Notes: generated from the sequence alone by a model not told the origin. A DNA stretch of 6,259 bases from CAZESH01 sp964514665 (GCA_964514665.1 CAZESH010000263.1:1-6259), one strand, 5' to 3'. Positions 1-6,199 are shown, counted from the stretch's first letter. Numbers and translations: made by a program.

Positions 1-1
1 A

Positions 2-3000
2 TATACGTATGATGACGCGGGAGATTTGCATTCCGAAACGGATGCCCTCGGGAATACAACCACCTATGCATATGATTTATCCGGTCACATAATCGGAATG
101 ACGGACGCGGAAGGCTATACGGAAAGCTATCAATACGACGGGCTGGGACGATTAATCGCGCATACTGACAAAAACGGGGCAACCACCCGGCGTTCCTACG
201 ATCCGGAAGGAAGGTTGTCCCAGTCCACCAATGCGTTGGGTCAGTCCACTTCCTTCGATTACGACCTCTTGGGGAGAATCAAGACAATCATTGATCCTTT
301 GGGGAATGCAACAAGCTTCACCTATATAACGGATGCGAGAACAGTCATCATGACCGATCCATTAGGTCAGAAGAAGAGAGCGGTGTTCGATTCGGCGAAC
401 CGGATGATTGCTTTGACCGACGCTTTGGATCGGAAAGAGAAATGGAACTATGACGGGTTCGGCCGTTTAAGTGAATCCATCAACCCGGCAGGGGAGATTA
501 CGAAATATGCGTACGATCATTTGGATCAATTGATCGCTGTAACCGATCCCGCAGGAGCTGAGACCCGGTTCGACTATGACCCGATGGGACGCATGATCAT
601 GCAGGTGAATCCGGATCAAACCTCGAAGCGGTATAGGTATGACGCGCTCGGACAACTAACGGAGGTCACCGACGAGAACGGAGCCGTGACCCGATACGAT
701 TATACCGTGACCGGGCAGATTGCTGCGGCTACGGATGCGCTCGGAGCCAAAACTTCTTATGCCTATGACGCGCTCGGCCGTTTGACGTCTGCGACCGATC
801 CGCTTGGCGCCGTGCAAGCCTACAGCTACGACAAACTGGGAAGAATGGTCGAGTCCGTCGATCCCGAAGGGTATAAGGAACAGTATGCGTATGACGGCTT
901 GGGCAATGTTGCATCCTATACGGATCAACGAGGAAAAGTCTGGACGTACCTCTACAATGCGGCTTCGCAAATTACGGAACAGATCGATCCGCTGGGTCAA
1001 ACGACGCGATTGGAATATGAACCGAGAGGCCTGCTCAGCAAGCAGATTGAAGCCAACGGAGCGACCAGCCGTTTTTCCTATGACGCTTTGGGAAGATTGA
1101 CGGCAGCGACGAATGCATTGGGATATTCCAAATCCTATCTTTACGATGCGGGAAACCGCCTTGTCCAAACGATTGACGAACAGAACAAATCGATTCATTA
1201 TCAATATGACGTCTTGGATCAGGTGGTCGCCGTTACGGATCCACAGCAAAATACATCCACATACAGCTATGACAAACACGGCAATATGATCTCGGCAACG
1301 GATGCCGAGTCGCATACGACGACTTACGCTTATGACATCATGGACCGATTGATTCACGTTACCGATCCGATCGGATTTACAACGGATTATCAATATGACG
1401 CCAAAGGCAATCGGATACAAATGACCGATGCGGAAGGCAGCGTCACAAATTGGAAATATGACCCGCTCGACCGCGTGAAACAAGAAATCAATCCGTTAGG
1501 CGATACAAAAACATACACATTCGACGCCGCCGGCCATGTCATCAGCCTATTGGATCCCGAAGGAAAAATCACGTCTTACAAATACAACAAGCGCGGTGAA
1601 TTGATCGAAAGCGATCTCTCCGGAGGCGAAACACTGAAATATGCCTATGACGGAACAGGCAATATAACCGACTCGATATCACCGGCGACAATCGAACATT
1701 ACAGCTATGATCCTGTCGGACAATTGACGCAAGTGATGAACGAAACCCGGGATAAAACCGTTTCTTTCGCTTACGACAATGTCGGCAACCGGGTCAAAGT
1801 AACGGATCCTGAGGACCGGGTAATCACTTATGCCTATGATGCGCTTCATCAAATGACCCTGTTGACCGATCCGGAAGGCAATCAGACAAGCTTTGCCTAT
1901 ACCCGCTCCGGCATGCTGCAAAAGGAAACCCGTTCAAACGGAATTGCAACACAATATTCTTACAACAACAACAATTGGGTTAATTCGATCATTCACAGCG
2001 GTCCCAACTATCAAACGTCCTATCAATATACGTATGACAAGGTAGGAAATCGCATCACGCAGACCGAAGAGGATGGAGCGACCACCCGTTACGCCTATGA
2101 TGAATTGAATCGATTAGTCAAGGTGGATTACCCAGTAGATAAAATCAAACAAATTCGCTCGGCATATTATTATCCGCCAGTACAGCCTGCAAGCATTCAA
2201 ATTCCGGTCGTATCAGAACAAACTCCTGCTCAAGAAAATGGAAATCACAATGGCAAATCAAATGCGCATACCGCACCGAAATATTACGGTTCGAACCCCC
2301 ATCAATCCGGCTCCGTAACTTTAGCCGTCTATGGGAACAGCGGCAACGGAAACGGAAATGGAAACGGAAATGGAACCGGTAATGGCAGCAGTAGCGGAGA
2401 TGGAACCGGCAAAGGAAATGGAAATGGCAACGGCAGCGGAAAAGGTAACAGCAGTGGCAACAGCAAAGCCAAGGTTTATCACGATATCCCCGAGCACGGC
2501 AAAGGCAAGGGTCATACGTTCCAATCAGACAAATCACAAGGGCATGGCAAAAACGGAGACAAGCTTGTTGCGTCCGATCAATTCTACCAGCTTGCAGTCA
2601 ATTTCCAACTGAATCTCGTCTCCGAAAAGCCGGATTATCTGATCGATCCGGTCGGTTCGGAGGAATATACTTACGATGGAGTCGGAAACCGCACCTCGAT
2701 GACGGCTGACGGCAAAACGACCGAATATGCATATGACGCCGCCAATCGCCTTCGCCAAGCCGGGGAAGAATCGTACATCTATGACAAGAATGGCAATATG
2801 ATTCAGAAAAACGGCGCAAACGGGTCCGTCCAATATGCCTATACCGGGGACAACAAACTAAAAGGCGTTTACTACCAGGACGGAACCAAGGTAGAATATC
2901 AGTATGACGGGCTGAGGCGAAAAGCTTCCCGCACGCAGGGGTTCTACGATTTAAGCAAGCTCACCTCCATGCTGCCGACAGCGGGGAACGGTAAAGGAAA

Positions 3001-4657
3001 CGGGAAAGCCAAAGGGCAGATCAACGCGCTCTTGCACGGCAACGGCGAGAAGACAGGATTATACGACAACCTGCTTTCTTCGGAGACGACGCATTATTTG
3101 TATGACGGACTCGGCATCGACGTCTTCAAGGAATACGGCGCGCACAATGAACCGCTCACCGAATATTACAAAGCGGACAACCAGATCATCGGGGAGAAGA
3201 TGTTCGGGCTGCATGGCCGGAAAATGGATGAGTACCAGGGGATTAAAACGCGCGGCGGACTGTTGTATTACATGAACGATGCCTTGGGCAACGTGATGGA
3301 CGTGACCGATCATTTGGGCAATGCGATCATGAAGTACCGTTACGACGCCTTCGGCAACCTGTTTACGCTATTGGCGGCGCCGTACAACACGGTCGGCTTC
3401 ACCGGCAAATCCTACGATCCGAAAGCCAGCCTGATGGATTACTCGGCCCGCTGGTACAGCCCGCATATAGGGCGTTTCACGACAGAGGACACGTATTTCG
3501 GCCAAATCAGCAACCCGCAAACGCTGAACCTGTACGCGTATGTGAACAACAATCCGGTGAACTTCACCGATCCAACGGGTCACTGGTGCGAATGGACATC
3601 GGGTTCGGGTAAGGATTATTCCCATGGTGGAACGTGCGACGATCCTTCCCACTATGTGCCGGATCCCACGAGCGGCGATACCGGAACTACGGACAATACA
3701 GGCGACACCAATCCGCCGATCGGAAATTCAGGTGATGTCTCGCCACCGAGCAACGACCCGGGGAACAACAACGATGGCGGGTCTCCGTCCAGCGGGAATC
3801 CCGGCGGAAGCAGCAATGGAGGATCGTCACCGCCACCACCACCTCCGCCGACACCGCAACAGATTGCGCAGCAAAAGCAGCAAGCGTTATCTAGCAAGGT
3901 AGGCGCCGCGAAGTCGAGTGAATCTTCGGTTAGCGAGAGCGGACAGATTAATGAACAGGATAACAGTAGCGCTTATGCTGAACAATGGTGGAATAGCACT
4001 CCGATTGGCCAAGAAATATTAAATCATGTGATTAAGCCCTATGTGAACACAATAGACAGTTTTAGAGAGTCAACTGTCGGGCGTTTTACAGATATTGTAA
4101 GTATTTCAGCAGACAATGTGCTTGGAGCAAATATCGATTCCATGCCTACAACCGGGAATACCAAAGCTGATAATACCGCAAAAATCCTGGGAGATGCCGT
4201 GGGAATGCTCTCTACCATTCCTGGCACCCAAGTACATGCTCCGCCCGGCATTTCGTTATCAAATTTATCTGCAAATCTGCAGGCTGCTGCTAACAAAGGC
4301 ATTAAAAAAATCAAAAATTTATTTAGTGGACTTGTCGGAAGATTTTCTAAAAAGTCTGAGGATGTTGCTTCTAAGGGTGCGGGTAAAGTTGAATTCAACG
4401 TCACTGATAAAATAGCAAAACAAACTGCTAGGCGTGGTTGGACAAATGAATCTATAGATAGCACCCTTAATAAGCCGTACACTACACGAGAAGCTACAAA
4501 TAGAGCTACTGGAAATGATGCAACAGCATATTTCAATAAAGATGGTTCTTACGTAGTGAAAGATAATAAAACCAATGATGTAATTCAAGTGAGTAATCGT
4601 AATGATCCTAAATGGATTCCTGATGCTACAATTAAAGACCCGTACATCTCAAATTAA
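2..4657 (+). CDS. RHS/YD-repeat polymorphic toxin with colicin E5-like nuclease tip (5' end outside window)
   Basis: The frame is open to the left edge and its first codons read YTYDDAGDL, already a YD repeat, so the true start lies upstream. The TTG at 26 is not a start. The visible part is 1551 residues, counted from the codon at position 2. Residues 1 to about 1150 are YD repeats of roughly 20 residues (YDxLGR, TDPxG), known to build the hollow RHS beta-cage. They are broken by low-complexity insertions at about 778-824 and 995-1005. The core ends with GRFTTEDTY, NLYAYVNNNP and DPTGHW (to about residue 1195), the usual RHS boundary. Then come a Cys-containing stretch (HWCEW), a Pro/Gly/Asn linker with seven prolines in a row, a spacer region, and a C-terminal domain (1462-1551) resembling colicin E5 ribonucleases. 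The expected role is a secreted or surface contact-dependent toxin that cuts tRNA anticodon loops. The delivery route cannot be seen here. No frameshift is present. Confidence 0.93.
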   Translation, partial: YTYDDAGDLHSETDALGNTTTYAYDLSGHIIGMTDAEGYTESYQYDGLGRLIAHTDKNGATTRRSYDPEGRLSQSTNALGQSTSFDYDLLGRIKTIIDPLGNATSFTYITDARTVIMTDPLGQKKRAVFDSANRMIALTDALDRKEKWNYDGFGRLSESINPAGEITKYAYDHLDQLIAVTDPAGAETRFDYDPMGRMIMQVNPDQTSKRYRYDALGQLTEVTDENGAVTRYDYTVTGQIAAATDALGAKTSYAYDALGRLTSATDPLGAVQAYSYDKLGRMVESVDPEGYKEQYAYDGLGNVASYTDQRGKVWTYLYNAASQITEQIDPLGQTTRLEYEPRGLLSKQIEANGATSRFSYDALGRLTAATNALGYSKSYLYDAGNRLVQTIDEQNKSIHYQYDVLDQVVAVTDPQQNTSTYSYDKHGNMISATDAESHTTTYAYDIMDRLIHVTDPIGFTTDYQYDAKGNRIQMTDAEGSVTNWKYDPLDRVKQEINPLGDTKTYTFDAAGHVISLLDPEGKITSYKYNKRGELIESDLSGGETLKYAYDGTGNITDSISPATIEHYSYDPVGQLTQVMNETRDKTVSFAYDNVGNRVKVTDPEDRVITYAYDALHQMTLLTDPEGNQTSFAYTRSGMLQKETRSNGIATQYSYNNNNWVNSIIHSGPNYQTSYQYTYDKVGNRITQTEEDGATTRYAYDELNRLVKVDYPVDKIKQIRSAYYYPPVQPASIQIPVVSEQTPAQENGNHNGKSNAHTAPKYYGSNPHQSGSVTLAVYGNSGNGNGNGNGNGTGNGSSSGDGTGKGNGNGNGSGKGNSSGNSKAKVYHDIPEHGKGKGHTFQSDKSQGHGKNGDKLVASDQFYQLAVNFQLNLVSEKPDYLIDPVGSEEYTYDGVGNRTSMTADGKTTEYAYDAANRLRQAGEESYIYDKNGNMIQKNGANGSVQYAYTGDNKLKGVYYQDGTKVEYQYDGLRRKASRTQGFYDLSKLTSMLPTAGNGKGNGKAKGQINALLHGNGEKTGLYDNLLSSETTHYLYDGLGIDVFKEYGAHNEPLTEYYKADNQIIGEKMFGLHGRKMDEYQGIKTRGGLLYYMNDALGNVMDVTDHLGNAIMKYRYDAFGNLFTLLAAPYNTVGFTGKSYDPKASLMDYSARWYSPHIGRFTTEDTYFGQISNPQTLNLYAYVNNNPVNFTDPTGHWCEWTSGSGKDYSHGGTCDDPSHYVPDPTSGDTGTTDNTGDTNPPIGNSGDVSPPSNDPGNNNDGGSPSSGNPGGSSNGGSSPPPPPPPTPQQIAQQKQQALSSKVGAAKSSESSVSESGQINEQDNSSAYAEQWWNSTPIGQEILNHVIKPYVNTIDSFRESTVGRFTDIVSISADNVLGANIDSMPTTGNTKADNTAKILGDAVGMLSTIPGTQVHAPPGISLSNLSANLQAAANKGIKKIKNLFSGLVGRFSKKSEDVASKGAGKVEFNVTDKIAKQTARRGWTNESIDSTLNKPYTTREATNRATGNDATAYFNKDGSYVVKDNKTNDVIQVSNRNDPKWIPDATIKDPYISN
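2333..2473 (+). repeat. Gly/Asn-rich microsatellite inside the RHS core
   Basis: A run of ggaaacggaaatgg-type hexamers encodes GNGNGNGNG-like sequence, then mixed GS, GK and GT units (residues about 778-824). It lies inside a larger non-YD insertion, about 2130-2660. That insertion begins after YAYDELNRL, includes a PPVQPASIQIP segment and a Lys/His-rich tail (HGKGKGH), and the YD repeats resume at EYTYDGVGNR. The hexamer repeat should be prone to slippage in multiples of six bases, which keeps frame. A flexible loop leaving the cage is a plausible role, but that is inference. Confidence 0.8.
2984..3016 (+). repeat. second short Gly/Asn/Lys insertion in the RHS core
   Basis: The segment encodes GNGKGNGKAKG (residues 995-1005) and again interrupts YD-type sequence, between SMLPTA and QINALLHGNGEKTG. 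Its composition matches the larger insertion at 2333-2473, including the KAK end. The two may come from duplication of the same low-complexity sequence or from the same selection for flexible basic loops. Confidence 0.6.
3587..3850 (+). other. Pro/Gly/Asn/Ser linker between RHS core and toxin region
   Basis: After DPTGHW the protein changes to disordered-looking sequence rich in Gly, Asn, Asp, Ser, Thr and Pro, ending in seven consecutive prolines encoded at 3830-3850. Three Cys-containing or aromatic positions (CEW, GGTC, PSHYVP) sit at its start. Such linkers commonly separate an RHS core from an exchangeable tip. The DNA becomes visibly AT-richer a little downstream, from about 3960. Confidence 0.75.
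4385..4654 (+). other. C-terminal toxin domain, colicin E5-like ribonuclease
   Basis: The last 90 residues begin KVEFNVTDKIAKQ and contain RRGWTNESID, NKPYTTREA, DATAYFNKDGSYVVKD and VIQVSNRNDPKW. From memory this is the signature order of the colicin E5-related ribonuclease family (Pfam Colicin_E5): RGWT...I, a TR pair, DPATAY-like, DGSYVV, then QVSNRNDP.W near the C-terminus. Colicin E5 cuts the anticodon loop of queuosine-type tRNAs (Tyr, His, Asn, Asp). The domain is basic and small, as expected for this fold. Here the ATAY motif has NDATAY in place of the usual NDPATAY. Catalytic residues are not assigned, because family members act through basic residues that cannot be fixed without an alignment. 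Confidence 0.75.
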
Positions 4658-4676
4658 GTAATGACGGAGGGGTTAA

Positions 4677-4964
4677 ATGGACTCTATTGAGAGTGAATTT
4701 AAAGAAAGGGCAGTTGTAAGAGGCGGTATACACTTTTTTAAACCAGAGGATGCGTTGGATGTTATTCGAATGTGTCAAGAACAGAATAAAAAAATACTTG
4801 GTATTGACGCATTTATAATTCAAGAAAATAAAACTCAACCTGTACTAGAACATAGTATTGACTATTCTACTAATGGGGTCAATCAGGGTAATTGGTCAGA
4901 AGCAACATTATTTATTGAGGATAGGCGAAGCTATAATTTTATGTTTGAAATTATTTATGAATAG
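4677..4964 (+). CDS. immunity protein for the RHS tip, ImmE5-like
   Basis: This 95-aa acidic protein starts at ATG 4677 with GGAGG at 4666-4670, six bases upstream. It lies 19 bases after the RHS stop, so the two genes are almost certainly co-transcribed. Position and size are those of an RHS immunity gene. The segment ALDVIRMCQEQNKKILGIDAF resembles, from memory, the start of the colicin E5 immunity protein (helix with a Cys, then ILGID). This independently supports the toxin call. The rest has an acidic/aromatic C-terminus (FMFEIIYE), fitting a decoy that binds a basic tRNase, and there is no signal peptide or membrane segment. It is expected to act in the cytoplasm by blocking the tRNA-binding face of the toxin. 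Family assignment is a motif-level judgement; the immunity role itself is well supported by context. Confidence 0.8.
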   Translation: MDSIESEFKERAVVRGGIHFFKPEDALDVIRMCQEQNKKILGIDAFIIQENKTQPVLEHSIDYSTNGVNQGNWSEATLFIEDRRSYNFMFEIIYE

Positions 4965-4971
4965 TTTCTTG

Positions 4972-5004
4972 AGCCTTTGGGTAAATACCCAAGGCTGTTT
5001 TTTT
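4972..5004 (+). terminator. rho-independent terminator of the toxin-immunity operon
   Basis: AGCCTTTGGGT pairs with ACCCAAGGCT around an AAAT loop, with one bulged T, and is followed by G and seven Ts (4998-5004). It starts 8 bases after the immunity stop codon and should end the transcript of both genes. Confidence 0.9.
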
Positions 5005-5098
5005 GCTGCCTCGTTCCTAGACGGCGAGGCAGCAGCAACTTCCGGCGCTTCCAGCATTAAGCGCCGGAAAATCGATCAAAGCCGCCGATGTCGGCGGC
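5005..5098. repeat. three consecutive strong palindromes behind the terminator
   Basis: Hairpin 1 pairs GCTGCCTCG (5005-5013) with CGAGGCAGC (5025-5033). Hairpin 2 pairs TTCCGGCGCTT (5040-5050) with AAGCGCCGGAA (5059-5069), a perfect 11 bp with an 8-base loop. Hairpin 3 is GCCGCCGATGTCGGCGGC (5081-5098). A weaker fourth stem, CCCGC/GCGGG, sits at 5116-5131. None is followed by a T run, so they are not ordinary terminators. They could be transcript-stabilising structures, a mobile hairpin repeat, or recombination-prone DNA. The same DNA also reads as an open frame (see 5021-5188). Confidence 0.7.
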
Positions 5099-5188
5099 AA
5101 CCTGCACAGCCTCACCCCGCCTGATCGCGGGATAAACGCCTTGACTCAATCTTGGCTGGATTTATTTGATGAAACCAGGCGAATCTAA
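5021..5188 (+). pseudogene. possible 3' remnant of a lost gene
   Basis: An uninterrupted frame of 55 codons ends at TAA 5186-5188 and includes the protein-like stretch ALSAGKSIKAADVGGN and LTQSWLDLFDETRRI. It has no start codon with a ribosome binding site. It begins right after a stop at 5018-5020, so any real gene would be cut on its left side. The segment is GC-rich like the RHS core and unlike the AT-rich DNA after about 5220. The stop is followed at once by a perfect AGGAGG (5189-5194), as at a normal gene-to-gene junction, but no start codon follows at the proper distance. I do not recognise the family. It may be the tail of an earlier RHS tip, an immunity gene or a transposon gene; chance is also possible, as the frame is short. 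Confidence 0.3.
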
Positions 5189-5681
5189 AGGAGGTGCCCG
5201 TTCAGCGCGTCAACTGACATACCTTACTCTTGGGTATGCAGCGAACAAATCATTAAAACAATTAATAAAAAGCAATGTTGAAAACGAATACTGGAGGAAA
5301 CAGGAACCCGATCAATACCAAAGAACTCAAAGAGTTATATACTTTGTACTTCAAATCGCTAGGCATTGGTTTGATTACAAACTCCCAAAAATTTTAGGCG
5401 TTTTATCTGAACTACAAAAATATGTTTGTGAGGAAATGGGTTACGCCCATGGGAACTACTCATTTTTAGCAAGTTATATTGAAAGTAACTTTCTGCAAAA
5501 GAATTTGACGATACTTCTAGAATTCGGAATACCTTCGTCAGCAATAAAAAAATTGTCTTTATATATTGCAAATAATATTGAAACAAAAGATTTATTTAAC
5601 ATTATAAAGCAACTTGATCTTAACCAGATTGACTTATTATCTTATGAGGTCAAAAAAATTCAAGAATTAATAGAAAGTTGA
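5169..5681 (+). CDS. hypothetical protein, probably a C-terminal fragment of a larger protein
   Basis: The ORF encodes 170 residues from ATG 5169; TTG 5166 is an alternative start. Neither has a convincing ribosome binding site. Residues 1-15 or so (MKPGESKGGARSARQ) lie in GC-rich DNA shared with the remnant frame ending at 5188 and look like accidental read-in. The body, from about QLTYLTLGYAANKSL, is AT-rich and convincingly coding: a helical, soluble protein with ENEYWRKQEPDQYQRTQ, ARHWFDYKLPKILGV, LQKYVCEEMGYAHGNYS and a Lys/Ile/Leu-rich tail. There is no signal peptide or clear membrane segment. The style recalls C-terminal regions of large DEAD/DEAH-type helicases or similar multi-domain proteins, but no helicase motif is present and this is only a vague resemblance. 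Missing start signals and an abrupt composition change near 5215 suggest a 5'-truncated gene stranded behind the RHS locus. Confidence 0.55.
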   Translation: MKPGESKGGARSARQLTYLTLGYAANKSLKQLIKSNVENEYWRKQEPDQYQRTQRVIYFVLQIARHWFDYKLPKILGVLSELQKYVCEEMGYAHGNYSFLASYIESNFLQKNLTILLEFGIPSSAIKKLSLYIANNIETKDLFNIIKQLDLNQIDLLSYEVKKIQELIES

Positions 5682-5700
5682 ATCATTTGCCTTTGTGTAT

Positions 5701-5757
5701 TTCTGCGGAGAAAACTTTAAAACCGAGGGTAAAAACTCCTTGAGTATTCTCACAGAA
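5701..5757. repeat. imperfect inverted repeat after the hypothetical gene
   Basis: TTCTG-cg-GAGAA (5701-5712) pairs with TTCTC-a-CAGAA (5747-5757) around a 34-base AT-rich loop. The loop contains aaccgagggt and actcct, so GGAG 5707-5710 could alternatively pair with CTCC 5736-5739. It starts 20 bases after the stop at 5681. It might end that transcript, but no T run follows; an A run does. It could also mark the left border of the structured element that begins near 5774. Confidence 0.4.
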
Positions 5758-5758
5758 G

Positions 5759-5773
5759 AAAAAAAAGGGGGGG
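5759..5773. repeat. A8G7 homopolymer block
   Basis: Eight As are directly followed by seven Gs, then aattc. Both runs are unusually long for bacterial non-coding DNA and should be unstable in length. The block sits exactly between the inverted repeat at 5701-5757 and the structured region, so it may be a junction scar or the site where an element inserted. Confidence 0.6.
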
Positions 5774-6199
5774 AATTCAAAACATAGGTTGTGCCGGAGG
5801 CACGAATTTAAAGATTTATGGTTGGTTGGCGCAGCCAACCGATGCCCTTCAACGAATGCCCGAAAGGATACAGGACTTGACCGCTGTTGATGCTGACCGC
5901 AGGGCGGCTGGCTCCTTTCAACCGACATGACGGGGTTTAACGGTCAAATGAGGATTGAAAGGAGCCAGCCACATCCTTCGGAACATCAACTTGTGGGCAA
6001 AGCGTTTATCCGCCCTGTAAGGCGATCCAGTGGTGAATGACGACATGGAGGCGAGTCATTCGTCTTTAGTGGCGTTTGAGGCACGACAAACGCTTGGATC
6101 AGAGCCGTGCGAATGATCCAACGCCGACTCCGCGGCAACGTCGTCCCCTCCCGTATGCAGGAGCGCGGCTGTCCGCTGTGGATGCCCTGAACGCAGGTG
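5774..6199 (+). ncRNA. candidate large structured RNA, possibly an IscB/IsrB-type omega RNA (HEARO)
   Basis: No believable reading frame crosses this GC-richer stretch, yet it is dense with local complementarity. Stems seen: GTGCC/GGCAC (5791-5803), flanked by GAATTC/GAATTT; GGTTGGC/GCCAACC with a 3-base loop (5824-5840); a perfect 16-bp stem (5906-5921 with 5955-5970); GTTGATG/CATCAAC enclosing it (5886-5892 with 5984-5990); CGCC/GGCG (6011-6024); GAATGAC/GTCATTC (6035-6061); GCGTTTG/CAAACGC (6072-6093), directly abutting TTGGATC/GATCCAA (6094-6121); and GCGG/CCGC (6165-6176). TTGACCG 5877-5883 can pair with CGGTCAA 5941-5947 in the loop of the 16-bp stem, a pseudoknot. Only about one 7-bp local hairpin would be expected by chance in this length. 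Strand is chosen because a short IscB-like coding trace follows. Omega RNAs lie directly upstream of iscB/isrB and have stems plus pseudoknots. Alternatives are another large bacterial RNA class or a novel one. Both ends are approximate. Confidence 0.45.
5906..5970 (+). repeat. perfect 16-bp inverted repeat (central stem of the RNA candidate)
   Basis: GGCTGGCTCCTTTCAA (5906-5921) is the exact reverse complement of TTGAAAGGAGCCAGCC (5955-5970), with a 33-base loop. The loop holds CGGTCAA (5941-5947), complementary to TTGACCG at 5877-5883. This is by far the strongest inverted repeat in the window. Confidence 0.9.

Larger units (their letters stand above)
2..3586 (+). repeat. YD-repeat array and RHS core
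   Basis: Protein-level tandem repeats run through this whole stretch. The commonest unit is YxYDxLGRLxxxTDPLGxxTx, with DNA-level echoes such as tatgacgcgctcgg and accgatccg. Units differ enough that the DNA array looks old and diverged rather than freshly duplicated. The right border is the RHS core end motif, with DPTGHW encoded at 3569-3586. In known RHS and TcC structures these repeats spiral into a closed shell around the C-terminal toxin. Confidence 0.9.

Noticed and set aside
26..28. TTG as start codon of the RHS gene
   Set aside because: The frame continues upstream to the window edge in YD-repeat sequence (YTYDDAGD), so the gene is cut by the window.
656..1483. Long minus-strand open frame (275 codons) opposite the RHS core
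   Set aside because: It is a mirror of the repetitive YD coding sequence, with Arg/Ile/Val-rich repeats and no ribosome binding site. The plus-strand reading is unmistakable.
4858..5124. Plus-strand 88-codon frame overlapping the immunity gene end, terminator and palindromes
   Set aside because: It is a different frame of the immunity gene extended through the terminator, and it has no ribosome binding site.
5141..5168. TTGACT followed by TATTTG as a promoter for the hypothetical gene
   Set aside because: The -10 box matches only three of six positions, and TTGACT also lies inside the possible coding remnant.
5683..5928. Minus-strand 81-codon frame across the structured region
   Set aside because: It crosses the inverted repeat, the A8G7 run and several RNA stems, includes a low-complexity FFFFF stretch and resembles no protein family.
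5130..6011. Ten-base inverted match GGATAAACGC (5130-5139) and GCGTTTATCC (6002-6011) as ends of a mobile element
   Set aside because: Many ten-base inverted matches are expected by chance in a window this size. It does not extend and has no target-site duplication.
6102..6115. GAGCCGTGCGAATG, similar to the 5' half of a group II intron domain V
   Set aside because: The matching 3' half (a CACGGTTC- or TACGGTTC-like end) is absent nearby, there is no intron-encoded protein, and the segment already fits the loop of the 6094-6121 hairpin.
5005..6199. CRISPR array
   Set aside because: The palindromes and hairpins differ from one another, and there are no evenly spaced identical repeats.
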